Source of the DNA: Elusimicrobiota bacterium
GTDB taxonomy: Bacteria; Elusimicrobiota; Elusimicrobia; UBA1565; JACRDR01
NCBI GenBank assembly: GCA_016194745.1
Contig: JACQBA010000011.1
Span: forward strand, 124,001-188,000
Reading direction: 5' to 3'
Length of the DNA: 64,000 bases
Shown: piece after piece, positions 1-9,730 of the stretch
Position numbering within the stretch: the stretch's first letter is position 1
How the letters are laid out: each line of letters starts with the position of its first letter
Notes under the pieces: generated by a model
What the model was told of the DNA's origin: nothing
The model's input: only the letters and a program-made list of their open reading frames with translations
Database searches by the model: none
Made by a program: the position numbers and the translations under genes

Positions 1-1137
<1,137 letters not shown>

Positions 1138-1151
<14 letters not shown>

Positions 1152-2913
1152 GTCCGTCCGCGGCGGGGCCGTGCCCGGGCAGCGCCCCAGCGTCGAGCAG
1201 GTCGTTGAGCAGGCGCTGGATGTCCTCGGAATCCGCCAGCGTGAGCGCCTTGGAGACGAACTGCGCGGCGGACGCGGTGCTCAGCGACATAACGATCTGC
1301 TTGACCCGCAGGAACATGCGGGGCGAGACCGAGAGCATATTGACGCCCATGCCGACGAGGAGCGGCACGGCGCGCGGGTCCGACGTCATCTCGCCGCATA
1401 CGCTCACCCACTTGCCGTGGCGATGCGCCGTCTCGACGATCTGAGACAGGACGCGCACGACCGTCGGGTGAAACGGGTCGTACAGATGCGCCACGTGCTC
1501 GTTGATTCGGTCGACCGCGAGGAGGTACTGGATCAGATCGTTGGTGCCGATCGAGATGAAGTCCGCCTCGGTGAGCAGGTGGTCGAGCAGAAGCGCGGCC
1601 GAGGGAATCTCGACCATGATGCCCATCTCGATCTTCTTTGGGAGCTCTACGCCCTCGGCGAGGAGCTCCTGCTGGGCGGTGGCGAAGAGCTGGCGCGACG
1701 CGCGGAGCTCGCTCATGGACGAGATCATCGGCAGCAGGATGCGGACGTTTCCGTACGCGCAGGAGCGAAGGATCGCGCGCAGCTGCGTCTTGAATAGGTC
1801 CGGATGACGCAGAAGGAGCCGGATGCCGCGCAGCCCCATGAACGGGTTCGCCTCGTCCTTCGGCGCGTCGATGCCCAGCTGGACGAGCCGGTCGCCCCCC
1901 ATGTCGGCGACGCGGATGACGACGGTGTGCGGCGCCATGGACTTCGCAACGTGCGTGTATGCGCGGACCTGCTCGCTCTCGCTCGGCGGCTCGGTACGAT
2001 TGAGGAACAAGGCCTCGGTGCGGAACAGCCCGATGCCGTCCGGCTTGAGGGCCAGGACGGTCTTGAGCTCCTCGGGCACGTCCAAGTTCACGCCCATCTG
2101 GAAATGCTTGCCGTCCGTCGTAACCGCCGGCTGCCCGCGCAGCGTGTCGAGGGCCTTCTCCTCCCGGATCGACTTCTTCTGCTCTTTCTGGTACTTCGTG
2201 ACCGCCTCGGGCGTCGGCGAGACGATGACGAGGCCGTGGTCGCCGTCTAAGACGACGGTGTCGCCGGTTTTCACGCGGTGCGTCACGTCGGACAAGCCTA
2301 CCACCGCCGGGATCTCCATGCTCTGGGCGAGGATCGCGGTATGGCTGGACTTGCCGCCCAAGTCGGTCGCGAAGCCGAGGATCTTCGTCTCCTTCAAATT
2401 GATCGTGTCGGACGGCAGCAGGTTGCGGGCGATGAGAATTGCCGGCGCGTCGATCGTGGTGAGGTCGCGCTTCTCCCGCTTCAAGAGATGCGACAAGAGC
2501 CGCTTGCCCACGTCGAAGAGGTCGTGCCGGCGCTCGCGGAAGAACTCGTCCTCGATCTTCTCGAAGGTCTGGTTCACCGTCTCGAGCGCCTCGGAGAGGG
2601 CGAACTCGGCGTTCACCTGCTCCGACTCGATGCGGCGCGGCACGTCCTTGGTGATCAGCGGGTCCGACAGGATGAGCCGGTGCGTGTCGATGAGCTTGGC
2701 GTGCTGGCGCCCGAGGGTCTTGAGAACCTTCTGCTCCGCGTGGTCGAGATCGCGGTAGGTCGCGTCCAGCGCGGCCTTGAAGCGCTTGACCTCCATGCGC
2801 AGCTTGCCCTTCGGGATCTCGGTCTTGTTGACGATGATCTCCTCGTCCTCCAAGACGTACGCCTTCCCGATGGCGATCCCCGGCGACGCCGGCACCCCCT
2901 TAATGACGATCAT
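1138..2913 (-). CDS. ptsI: PTS enzyme I (phosphoenolpyruvate-protein phosphotransferase)
   Basis: Cytosolic enzyme that takes phosphate from PEP and passes it to HPr. I start it at ATG 2913 (MIVIKGVPASPGIAIG), which gives 591 residues, normal for enzyme I. A longer frame to 3000 has an implausible Arg/Pro-rich lead. The phosphorylated histidine is H191 in GGKSSHTAI. The C-terminal PEP-binding barrel shows GIGLFRTEALFLNR, MGLRGIRLLL and the closing GTNDLIQY and SVCGEMTSDP motifs. It lies downstream of ptsH across a 126-base gap containing a long inverted repeat, and it overlaps lepA by 14 bases. Confidence 0.96.
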
Positions 2914-2923
2914 GGGCGCGGGA

Positions 2924-3025
2924 TGCGGGGGTCGGGGGTCGGCGATCGGACGGCAACGTGAGATAGGGAAGAGACGCGGCCCCTTATGAAGATGCCGCAT
3001 CCACCCCCGACCCCCGACCCCCGCA
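2924..3025. repeat. 19-bp perfect inverted repeat in the ptsH-ptsI gap
   Basis: TGCGGGGGTCGGGGGTCGG at 2924-2942 is matched by its exact reverse complement at 3007-3025, with 64 bases between the arms. The arms contain tandem GGGGGTC units. On the transcript (minus strand) this would fold into a long GC-rich stem between the ptsH stop and the ptsI start. No T-run follows, so it is not a classical terminator. It could be a processing or stability element that sets the HPr to enzyme I ratio. Confidence 0.8.
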
Positions 3026-3039
3026 CCCCGCCTCGAGAT

Positions 3040-3306
3040 CTACTCATCGAAATTGCGGTCGAAAAGCTTTTTGAGCTCCTCGAGCGCCTGGTTGGCGTCG
3101 TCGCCCTCGAGAGCGAGATGAAGGTCGGACCCCTGTTCGGCGGCCAGCATCATGAGACCCATCATGCTTTTGCCGTTGACCTCGACCTCCCCCTTGGCGA
3201 CCTTCACGCTGCACTTGAACTTGCCGGCGGTCTGCACGAAAAGTGCCGCCGGCCGCGCGTGAAGCCCCAGCCTGTTCTTCACCTTGAGCGTCGCGTTGAC
3301 TGTCAT
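3040..3306 (-). CDS. ptsH: Phosphocarrier protein HPr
   Basis: Small PTS phosphocarrier, 88 residues from ATG 3306 (MTVNATLKVKNRLGLHARPA). The catalytic histidine is H16 in LGLHARPA. The regulatory serine is S47 in NGKSMMGLMML, the site that HPr kinase phosphorylates. Retention of this serine together with hprK in the same operon argues that Ser-P signalling is active. The frame stays open upstream to 3525, but residues before M88-type HPr homology do not look like HPr. Its start overlaps the IID stop by 4 bases. Confidence 0.96.
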   Translation of the reverse strand: MTVNATLKVKNRLGLHARPAALFVQTAGKFKCSVKVAKGEVEVNGKSMMGLMMLAAEQGSDLHLALEGDDANQALEELKKLFDRNFDE

Positions 3307-4073
3307 GTCCCCACCCATGCGATGATTAAGCTCCCGATCAACAAGATCCCATACGCGGGCGCCGAGCGGAGCCCGAACGACTTCATTCCCAGGCATACGG
3401 CGAGCGCCGCGGCGTACAGCCGCACGTAGGACGCTCCCACGGAAGACGAAAAGATCGGCCCCGCCGTCAGCACCATGGCGATCAAAAATCCAGCTCCCCG
3501 TATCCACCGGACCTTCTGCTGCCATTGCATCCTCTTGAGCTCCGCCACGACGCCTTCCCCGAGCTCATAGCCCAGGGAAAGCCCCCGCCAGCGCACCCAG
3601 AGCGCGGGCGCGTTGAACGTCACCAGATAGAACAGTATGGACGAGACGAGCGAAGCCGCGGGCGGCGCGCCTAGAGCCGAGAGGGTCCACCCGACGGCCA
3701 TCGCGGCGACCGCGCAGGCCGGCTTGAGCGCTCCCCAGAACAGCGAGTCGCCCAGGCCCGCGAGTGCGCTGCCCATGGCGCGCTTGAGGCTCTCGATCCG
3801 CTTCGCGGATTCGGGCGCGCGCGCGGCCTCCTCCTCCAGGCGGCCAGCCACGCCCACGACGAAGCCGGCCATGTACGGCTGCGTGTTGAAAAACTCGAGG
3901 TGCCGGCGATACGCCGCCTGCCGGGCGCCCGCGTCCGGGTGCACCCGTTTGATCCACGACTCCAGACACCATGCGAACCCGACGTTCTGCATCCGCTCGA
4001 AGTTCCATCCGGATTGGATGAAGAGACCGCGCAGGAAGATGCGGCGCTTGAGCGCCCGGGTCATCCCGCTCAT
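3303..4073 (-). CDS. PTS mannose/sorbose-family IID component
   Basis: Membrane component of a mannose-type sugar transporter; it works with IIC as the translocation channel. I start at ATG 4073 (MSGMTRALKRRIFLRGLFIQ), giving 256 residues. Family signs are SGWNFERMQNVGFAWCLESW, a segment reading FFNTQPYMAGFVVG, and GLGDSLFWGALKPA, close to the IID consensus around the D-x-LFW motif. Hydrophobic segments follow in the C-terminal half. The end overlaps ptsH by 4 bases and the start overlaps the IIC stop by 4 bases. The sugar cannot be read from the sequence. Confidence 0.9.
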   Translation of the reverse strand: MSGMTRALKRRIFLRGLFIQSGWNFERMQNVGFAWCLESWIKRVHPDAGARQAAYRRHLEFFNTQPYMAGFVVGVAGRLEEEAARAPESAKRIESLKRAMGSALAGLGDSLFWGALKPACAVAAMAVGWTLSALGAPPAASLVSSILFYLVTFNAPALWVRWRGLSLGYELGEGVVAELKRMQWQQKVRWIRGAGFLIAMVLTAGPIFSSSVGASYVRLYAAALAVCLGMKSFGLRSAPAYGILLIGSLIIAWVGT

Positions 4074-4690
4074 CTCGGCCTCAGCGCGAAGAGCGCGGTC
4101 GCCCAACCCAGGCACTGGGCGGACGCGAACGCGAGGGAGAGGCCTTGCCGCACGAACGCCGGTCCCAAGTACCAACCCCACGATAGAATCGGACCCATCG
4201 CGGCGACCGTCGCGTACAGAAACACTCCGGAAGCGACCGCCTGCCACGTCCACCCCATCGCGATGAACCGGCCCAGCTTCGGAAGACGGCCCGCGTTCAG
4301 CGCGGCTTCGGCCGAGCGGGACAGCCGCGCGCGCGCCGACCTCAGTCGGACCTCGACTTTGGAAAACGCGCCGCCCAGGGCGATCCCGGCCGGAAACGCC
4401 GCCGCGGGCTCGAGCGCGAACGGCCCCGAGGCAAGCAGCACCGCCGACGCCGCCGCGACCGTCGCGTTGAGCGGCATCGCCGAGCCGACCGGCAGATCGT
4501 CCAGCGTGATGAGTTCCATCAGGATCCCGACCGAAACGCCCGCCGCGGCCGAGCCGCAGAGCCAGCCGAGGAGCGGCGCCAGCACGAGGGGCCGCGACAC
4601 CATCCATTGCCCGACGCACGTCGCGTCGAGCTCGAGCAGCGCGGCGACGACGCACAGCGCCGGGAGCTCCGCGGCGAACCAGAAGATCAT
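4070..4690 (-). CDS. PTS mannose/sorbose-family IIC component
   Basis: Polytopic membrane permease subunit. The start at ATG 4690 (MIFWFAAELPALCVVAALLELD) gives 206 residues, shorter than the roughly 250-residue family norm, and overlaps the IIB stop by 4 bases. Visible features are a first membrane helix running straight from the start, VSRPLVLAPLLGWLCG, and the family-like GILMELITLDDLPVGSAMP. The frame extends further upstream but only as Arg-rich shadow sequence over the IIB gene. Position between IIB and IID fits the assignment; the short length is the only oddity. Confidence 0.88.
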   Translation of the reverse strand: MIFWFAAELPALCVVAALLELDATCVGQWMVSRPLVLAPLLGWLCGSAAAGVSVGILMELITLDDLPVGSAMPLNATVAAASAVLLASGPFALEPAAAFPAGIALGGAFSKVEVRLRSARARLSRSAEAALNAGRLPKLGRFIAMGWTWQAVASGVFLYATVAAMGPILSWGWYLGPAFVRQGLSLAFASAQCLGWATALFALRPR

Positions 4691-5178
4691 CCGACGCGGC
4701 TCTCCCGCAGCAGCGCGCCAATGTCCATCTTGGCGTCCGCGGGCACCGCTTGACCTTCGAGCCTCACGCCGAGCGCCGAGATTTCCTCGAGCGCGCGGCG
4801 GTCGGCTTCGCAAAGATAGATGACGCGCCCGACCTGGACGCGCCCCGCGCTGTAGTGAAGCCCGCCGACGTTGACGGCGCCGAAACGCGCGCCGCCCCGC
4901 AGGAGCGCGAGCACTTCGACCGGACCGGGCGCCAGGACGAGAAGCCTCCCCGCCTCGGACTCCGCCGCCGCGACGAACGCCGGGGCTTCCTCCACGGAAA
5001 GCACCTCGAGGCTCATGTGCTCCGGCAAGGCGAGCTGCATCAGCATCTGCTGCGTGGCGTCCTTTGCGGCGGCATCGCTCACGACGGCGACGCGGTCCGC
5101 CCGTACGTAGGGTATCCAGCTCTCGACGACTTGGCCGTGCACCAGCCGGTCGTCGATGCGCACCAAAGCGATGGGCAT
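4687..5178 (-). CDS. PTS mannose/sorbose-family IIB component
   Basis: Cytosolic phosphotransfer subunit, 163 residues. The phosphorylation site is H14 in RIDDRLVHGQV, the hallmark of mannose-family IIB proteins. FGAVNVGGLHYSAG is also a recognisable IIB segment. The ATG at 5178 overlaps the IIA stop as TGATG. It accepts phosphate from IIA (H9) and passes it to the sugar taken up by IIC and IID. Confidence 0.93.
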   Translation of the reverse strand: MPIALVRIDDRLVHGQVVESWIPYVRADRVAVVSDAAAKDATQQMLMQLALPEHMSLEVLSVEEAPAFVAAAESEAGRLLVLAPGPVEVLALLRGGARFGAVNVGGLHYSAGRVQVGRVIYLCEADRRALEEISALGVRLEGQAVPADAKMDIGALLRESRVG

Positions 5179-5600
5179 CAGCGGGTCCTCGCGGGCCGGG
5201 AGGCGAGGAGCGCCTTCATGTCCTGGATCGTCTTGCGCCCGTCCTCGATCATGCGAGCGGCCAAAAGATCGACCGGCAGCTCCTTGCGGCGCCCGAAGCC
5301 CGAGATCAGCATGTAGAGGTTCAGCCCGCTCACGACGGCCACCCCCGGCGCGTCCTTGACGAGCGGCAGCACCGCGTTGGACGGCGTGCCTCCCGGGATG
5401 TCGGTGGCCACGATGAGGCCGTCTTTTCCGGACAGCTGCTTCACCGCCTCCTCGAGCTTGATCTTCACCTGGTCCATGCTGAGACGCGACGAGATCGGCA
5501 CGGTCCGCACTCCCTCCCGCTGGGGACCGACGATCTCCTCCGCGGCCTCGACGAGATAGGCCCCGAACTCCCCGTGCGTGACGATCAGAAAATTGACCAT
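5178..5600 (-). CDS. PTS mannose-family IIA component
   Basis: Soluble 140-residue IIA that receives phosphate from HPr. It begins MVNFLIVTHGEFGAYL; H9 in VTHGEF is the active histidine of the mannose IIA family. TDIPGGTPSNAV and VSGLNLYMLI are further family motifs. The ATG at 5600 overlaps the rapZ stop by one base (TAATG). With only one set of IIABCD genes and ptsH/ptsI adjacent, this may be either a transporter or mainly a regulatory PTS. Confidence 0.93.
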   Translation of the reverse strand: MVNFLIVTHGEFGAYLVEAAEEIVGPQREGVRTVPISSRLSMDQVKIKLEEAVKQLSGKDGLIVATDIPGGTPSNAVLPLVKDAPGVAVVSGLNLYMLISGFGRRKELPVDLLAARMIEDGRKTIQDMKALLASRPARTR

Positions 5601-6472
5601 TAGCGATTGATGTCGCGGTGGAATTCCCGCACCGCGTAGCCCCGCTTGTGGAGCGAGGTGGCCAGGTCGTGCGTGATGAAGACGCTCCGGTGGTGTCCCC
5701 CGGTGCAGCCGACCGCGACCGTCAGGTACGACTTTCCTTCGCGGATGTAATGCGGCAGGAGCGAACTGATCAGATCGGAGATCTTGCCCATGAACTCCCG
5801 GCACGCCGGCTGCTTGAGCAGGTAGCGCTGCACCGGCGCGTCCAGCCCGTTCTTCTGCTTGAGCCCGGCCACGTAGTTCGGGTTGGGCATGAAGCGCACG
5901 TCGAAGACCAGGTCGGCGTCCATCGGCAACCCGTACTTGTAGCCGAAAGACACGACGGACACGTTCATCTCGCTCTTGCGCTTCAGGTCGAGCGTCTGCG
6001 ACAGCGTCTCCTTGAGCTCGCCCAGCGTCATGCCGCTCGTGTCGATGACCTTGTCGGAGATACCCTTCAGCTCCATCAAGGTCTTGCGCTCCTGGCGCAC
6101 GGCGGAAACGATGTTGGTGCCGAGCGGGTGGCGGTGGCGCGTCTCCGAGAAGCGCTGCACCACGACGCGGTCGCTCGCGTCGAGGAAGATGATGCGGTAG
6201 CTCAGGCCCTGCCCGCGCAGCCGCCGGAGCGAGCCCGAGAGCCCGCCAAGGAACCGCCCCTCGCGAATGTCGATGCCGAGCGCGACGCGGTGAAGGTGCT
6301 TCGCGTTGACGACGAGCGCGCCGAACCGGTCGAGGAGCGCGATGGGCAGGTTGTCGACGCAGTAGAACCCGAAATCCTCGAAGCACTTGAGCGCCTGGCT
6401 CTTTCCCGCCCCGGAGATGCCGGTGAGGATGACGAGCAGCTTGTTCTTCGAGGACTTCCCGTTGTCGCTCAT
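5600..6472 (-). CDS. rapZ: RNase adapter protein / nucleotide-binding protein RapZ (YvcJ family)
   Basis: A 290-residue P-loop protein. Walker A is G18-ISGAGKS-25. The C-terminal domain carries GYKYGLPMDADLVFDVRFMPNP and VAVGCTGGHHRSVFI, the conserved core of the RapZ/YvcJ family. In E. coli RapZ links glucosamine-6-phosphate sensing to RNase E decay of a small RNA; in Bacillus YvcJ is a GTPase of less clear role. Its place directly after hprK and before the PTS genes is the usual neighbourhood in bacteria with an incomplete regulatory PTS. The start overlaps hprK by 4 bases. Confidence 0.95.
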   Translation of the reverse strand: MSDNGKSSKNKLLVILTGISGAGKSQALKCFEDFGFYCVDNLPIALLDRFGALVVNAKHLHRVALGIDIREGRFLGGLSGSLRRLRGQGLSYRIIFLDASDRVVVQRFSETRHRHPLGTNIVSAVRQERKTLMELKGISDKVIDTSGMTLGELKETLSQTLDLKRKSEMNVSVVSFGYKYGLPMDADLVFDVRFMPNPNYVAGLKQKNGLDAPVQRYLLKQPACREFMGKISDLISSLLPHYIREGKSYLTVAVGCTGGHHRSVFITHDLATSLHKRGYAVREFHRDINR

Positions 6473-7437
6473 GGCTTGGTCTTCTTCATGCGCTCGATCA
6501 GCTTCTGGTTGAAGGTCAGCGCGCTGAACACGCCCTGGGAGCGCAGGCGCTGGTTGAGCGCCGCGACCTCGATCAGGATGGCGAGGTTCCGGCCCGGGCT
6601 CACGGGGATTCGGACCAGCGGAATGTCGACACCCAAGACCTTCGTCGTCCGGTTCTCGAGCCCGGCCCGCTCATAGGTCGTCATCGTGGACTCGCGCCAC
6701 ATCTCGAGATAGACCGACAGCTCGATGCGCGTGCGGTCTAGGATCGCGCCGATGCCGAAGATCAGCTTGACGTCCAGGATACCCAGCCCGCGCACCTCCA
6801 TGTAATGGCGCAACGACTCCGGGCAGCTTCCGACCAGCACGCCGCCGCGGCGCTTCTTGATTTCGACGACGTCGTCCGCCACGAGGATGTGGCCGCGCTT
6901 GAGGAGCTCGAGCGCGCACTCGGACTTGCCGATGCCCGAGTCGCCTTGGATGAGCACCCCGAGGCCGTAGACGTCCACTAGAACGCCGTGGACGCGCTCG
7001 ATCGACGCGAGCCGGTCCTCGAGGAACGCCGTCAGCTCGCCGACGAACGTGGCCGTGTCGAGCCGCGTCCTAAGCAAGGGGACGTTGTACTTGCGGCACG
7101 CCTTCGAGAGAACGACGGGTACGTTCTCGTTGCGCGTCAAGACGAGGCACGGCAAGTTGGAGTACGACAGCATCCGCGAGAGGCTCGAAAACAGCGCCTT
7201 GGGATCGGCCTTCGCGCAATACGCCTGCTCACCGCGGCCGATGATCTGAATGCGCTCCGCGCGGAAGTGCTCCAGGTAGCCCGTCAGGGACAGCCCCGGA
7301 CGGTTGACCTCGGAATGCGTGACCGGCCGGTCCAGCGCATTTCGGCCGGCGACCAGCTCGAGCCGGAGCCGCTCCTTGAGATCCTTGAGCAGGTCTCCGA
7401 CGGTAAGATGGTTTCCCGCCGCTACTTCCCGTTCCAC
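6469..7437 (-). CDS. hprK: HPr kinase/phosphorylase
   Basis: Bifunctional enzyme that phosphorylates or dephosphorylates the serine of HPr. From GTG 7437 (MEREVAAGNHLTVGDLLKDL) it has 322 residues, close to the family norm. The N-terminal DRTGG-like domain is followed by H150 in RVHGVLVDVYG and Walker A GDSGIGKS at 165-172. The signature segment is YMEVRGLGILD. The frame stays open to 7524, but that extension lies inside hpf and has no family similarity. No clear Shine-Dalgarno precedes the GTG, and the 16-base overlap with hpf suggests coupled translation. The start is less certain than the identity. Confidence 0.93.
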   Translation of the reverse strand: MEREVAAGNHLTVGDLLKDLKERLRLELVAGRNALDRPVTHSEVNRPGLSLTGYLEHFRAERIQIIGRGEQAYCAKADPKALFSSLSRMLSYSNLPCLVLTRNENVPVVLSKACRKYNVPLLRTRLDTATFVGELTAFLEDRLASIERVHGVLVDVYGLGVLIQGDSGIGKSECALELLKRGHILVADDVVEIKKRRGGVLVGSCPESLRHYMEVRGLGILDVKLIFGIGAILDRTRIELSVYLEMWRESTMTTYERAGLENRTTKVLGVDIPLVRIPVSPGRNLAILIEVAALNQRLRSQGVFSALTFNQKLIERMKKTKP

Positions 7438-7955
7438 TTGACGGGCTGGAGGAGGCCGTACGAGTCGTCCAGCCGGCGGAAGATCACCTGCACGTGCTTG
7501 GAGCCCTGGTCTTGGAACATCCAAAACGTGTACCCGAGCGCGTCCATCTGCGCGGCGGCTTCCTCGCGCGTCATCGGCCGCATCGGCACCTGCTTGATGA
7601 CGGAAAATCGGATCGAGCCCGCGGCCTCCGCCGGAAGCGCGGAGACGATCTCCGGCTCTTCCGCGCGGTGGCGGTCCTTCAGCCGTTCCTTGTACTTCTT
7701 GAGCTGCGAGTCGATCTTATCGGACGCCAGGTCGATCGCGGCGTACAGGTCCGCCCCCTTTCCAAGCGCCCGGAAGGTCTGGCGGGACGCGTGGACGACC
7801 ACTTCGGCCTCGTGGTTGCGTTTTTCGACCGAAAGAACAACCTGCGTCCAAACGATGTGGTTGAAATATCGTTGAGCTTTCTGGAACTTCTCTTCGACGT
7901 AGGTGCGGATGGCCGGCGTTAGTTTTAGATGTCTTGCAGTGATGGCGATGCGCAT
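7422..7955 (-). CDS. hpf: Ribosome hibernation promoting factor, long form (sigma-54 modulation protein)
   Basis: 177 residues from ATG 7955 (MRIAITARHLKLTPAIRTYVEEK). The N-terminal S30AE domain binds the 30S subunit. The C-terminal domain, from VIKQVPMRPMTREEAAAQMDALG, is the long-form tail that dimerises 70S ribosomes. An upstream ATG at 7985 adds ten unconserved residues. It is the first gene of the operon that runs through hprK, rapZ, the PTS genes and lepA, an order that mixes stationary-phase ribosome control with carbon sensing. Confidence 0.94.
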   Translation of the reverse strand: MRIAITARHLKLTPAIRTYVEEKFQKAQRYFNHIVWTQVVLSVEKRNHEAEVVVHASRQTFRALGKGADLYAAIDLASDKIDSQLKKYKERLKDRHRAEEPEIVSALPAEAAGSIRFSVIKQVPMRPMTREEAAAQMDALGYTFWMFQDQGSKHVQVIFRRLDDSYGLLQPVKWNGK

Positions 7956-7989
7956 GGGTCCCCCGCGCCTAAAATATATTCTCATATGT

Positions 7990-8019
7990 ATTTAATCACT
8001 TAGTAAGAACGCCTGTCAA
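7990..8019 (-). promoter_or_regulatory. Candidate sigma70 promoter of the hpf-PTS operon
   Basis: On the minus strand TTGACA (8019-8014) is followed, after 18 bases, by TTAAAT (7995-7990), 35 bases ahead of the hpf ATG. The -35 box is perfect and the -10 box matches four of six. It is the only good hexamer pair I see in front of hpf and faces away from dnaA. Confidence 0.5.
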
Positions 8020-8057
8020 TTCTGCCAAAAACCGGCCGAAATCGGCGCTGGGTCAGG

Positions 8058-8086
8058 TTGACTCCCCGTGAAAAATAAATTAGGAT
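8058..8086 (+). promoter_or_regulatory. dnaA: Candidate dnaA promoter
   Basis: TTGACT at 8058-8063 and TAGGAT at 8081-8086 are separated by 17 bases. A transcript starting near 8093 would have a leader of about 140 bases that includes an AT-rich stretch and three DnaA boxes, the arrangement expected for autoregulation by DnaA. Confidence 0.5.
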
Positions 8087-8160
8087 TATGCGACGGTTAC
8101 GCCGCGAAATTTTAAGCTCTGTCATGACCGCTGAAGGGCCCAGGAAATCGCATCTGTCGG

Positions 8161-8238
8161 TTTTAAATTTGTCTTATTTCTACTTGGTTTATTAACGTCG
8201 AGCCAAGTTATCAACACCTGTGGATAACCTGTGAATAA
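8161..8238 (+). other. Candidate origin segment: AT-rich stretch plus DnaA boxes before dnaA
   Basis: The T-rich run 8160-8193 leads into DnaA boxes TTATCAACA (8208-8216, one mismatch), TGTGGATAA (8219-8227, perfect on the minus strand) and TGTGAATAA (8230-8238, matching the TTATNCACA consensus on the minus strand). The last box covers the dnaA start codon. Divergent hpf and dnaA flank it, and further boxes lie between dnaA and dnaN. An AT-rich run beside clustered boxes fits a bipartite oriC, but no replication evidence is visible here. Confidence 0.6.
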
Positions 8239-9580
8239 CTCTTCGCCCCAGGAAGTTTGGAGCGCCGTCGTCTCCGAGCTTCATCCCGAGATCGGAGAAG
8301 ACAACGTTTCGCTTTGGCTGAAGCCCGTCGAGCCGCAGCGGATCGAGGGAAACCTGCTGCACATCCGGGTCCCGAACAAGTTCTTCATCGACTGGATCCG
8401 CGACAACTATCAGCGGAAGATCGAGTCCTGCTTGAAGAAGCTGCTTGGGCAGGATTTATCCCTCAGCTACGCGGTCGCGAAGGACGTCCAGCCCCTGCTC
8501 CCTCCCTCGGACCCGATCCCGGTGGCGCTTCCCCAGTCCGAGTTCACATTCAGCGAGCTCAATCCCAGGTACACGTTCAACAATTTCATCGTCGGCACCT
8601 CGAATCGATTCGCCAACGCGACGGCGGAGGCAATCTGCAAGAACCCGGGCAAGCAGTTTAATCCGTTCTTCCTATACGGGGGCGTGGGCCTCGGCAAGAC
8701 GCACTTGATGCACGCCATCGGCCAGGGCATCCGGAAAAAAAACTCGCGCGCGCGCGTTCTCTACATCACGGCCGAACAGTTCGTCAACGAGTACATCGAT
8801 TCGATCCGTTACGAGAAGCCGGACGCGTTCCGGTCGAAATACCGGAACCTCGACTGCCTCCTCATCGACGACATCCAGTTCCTGATCGCCAAAGGACGCA
8901 GCGAAGAGGAGTTTTTCCATACCTACAACGCCCTTTTCGACTCACACAAGCAGATCATCATTTCCTCGGACCGCGCCCCGAAGGAGATGTCGCTGGAGCA
9001 GCGGCTGGTGTCCCGTCTCGAGTGGGGCGTCGTCGCCGACATCAAGCCGCCGGACCTCGAAACGCGCATCGCGATCCTGAGAAAGAAGGCCGAGTCCGAG
9101 CAGATCCTGGTTCCCGACGACGTGATCCTGTTCGTGGCGACGGCCATCAAGACGAACATCCGCGAGTTGGAGGGTGCGCTGGTGCGGCTTCAGGCGCTGG
9201 CGGCCGTCACGGGCGTGCATTTGACCGTCGACGTCGCCAAGGAAACGCTTAAGGACACGATCAGCGCCGACAGCCACTCGCCCGTCCGCCTGGAAACCAT
9301 CCAAAAGCTCATCGCGGAGAAGTACTCCTTGGATATCCGGGAGTTGAAGTCAAAATCGCGCACCAGCAACGTCGCCTTTCCCCGCCAGGTGGCGATGTAT
9401 CTCGCCTGCCATCTTACGGAGCTATCCACCACCGCGATCGGACAGGCGTTCGGCGGCCGAGACCACTCGACCGTGACGCATGCGCGGGACAAGATCGCGG
9501 ATTTATTGGAAAAAGATTTCCTGTTCGTTGAGCAGATCAGCAAGCTAACAGACCAGATCAAGGCTGTGGATAACTCTTAG
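8231..9580 (+). CDS. dnaA: Chromosomal replication initiator DnaA
   Basis: 449-residue AAA+ initiator that binds DnaA boxes and opens oriC. Domain I opens with MNNSSPQEVWSAVVSEL. The ATPase core has Walker A GGVGLGKT at 150-157 and LLIDDIQFL as Walker B. The C-terminal DNA-binding domain carries the signature GGRDHSTVTHARDKI. The start is GTG 8231; no Shine-Dalgarno precedes it, and a DnaA box overlaps the start codon, so bound DnaA could block its own expression. The stop is followed by a second cluster of boxes before dnaN. Confidence 0.97.
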   Translation: MNNSSPQEVWSAVVSELHPEIGEDNVSLWLKPVEPQRIEGNLLHIRVPNKFFIDWIRDNYQRKIESCLKKLLGQDLSLSYAVAKDVQPLLPPSDPIPVALPQSEFTFSELNPRYTFNNFIVGTSNRFANATAEAICKNPGKQFNPFFLYGGVGLGKTHLMHAIGQGIRKKNSRARVLYITAEQFVNEYIDSIRYEKPDAFRSKYRNLDCLLIDDIQFLIAKGRSEEEFFHTYNALFDSHKQIIISSDRAPKEMSLEQRLVSRLEWGVVADIKPPDLETRIAILRKKAESEQILVPDDVILFVATAIKTNIRELEGALVRLQALAAVTGVHLTVDVAKETLKDTISADSHSPVRLETIQKLIAEKYSLDIRELKSKSRTSNVAFPRQVAMYLACHLTELSTTAIGQAFGGRDHSTVTHARDKIADLLEKDFLFVEQISKLTDQIKAVDNS

Positions 9581-9695
9581 CGGATTCATGTAGAAAATAT
9601 GACAACTTCGCGAGCTGTGGATATGCGGGATAAGTCGGGGGAGTTATCAACAGGACCGCGCTCCTTCTTCCCCTCGGCAACCCCGGCTATCCACA
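9565..9695. promoter_or_regulatory. DnaA box cluster between dnaA and dnaN
   Basis: Four 9-mers: TGTGGATAA at 9565-9573 (perfect, inside the last codons of dnaA), TGTGGATAT at 9616-9624, TTATCAACA at 9644-9652 and CTATCCACA at 9687-9695 (one mismatch each). They flank a 150-base gene-free gap. Together with the boxes before dnaA they make a dnaA-spanning bipartite origin plausible. Confidence 0.65.
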
Positions 9696-9730
9696 GTATC
9701 ACCCGGACTTTATGAGGGCGAGGACTAAGA

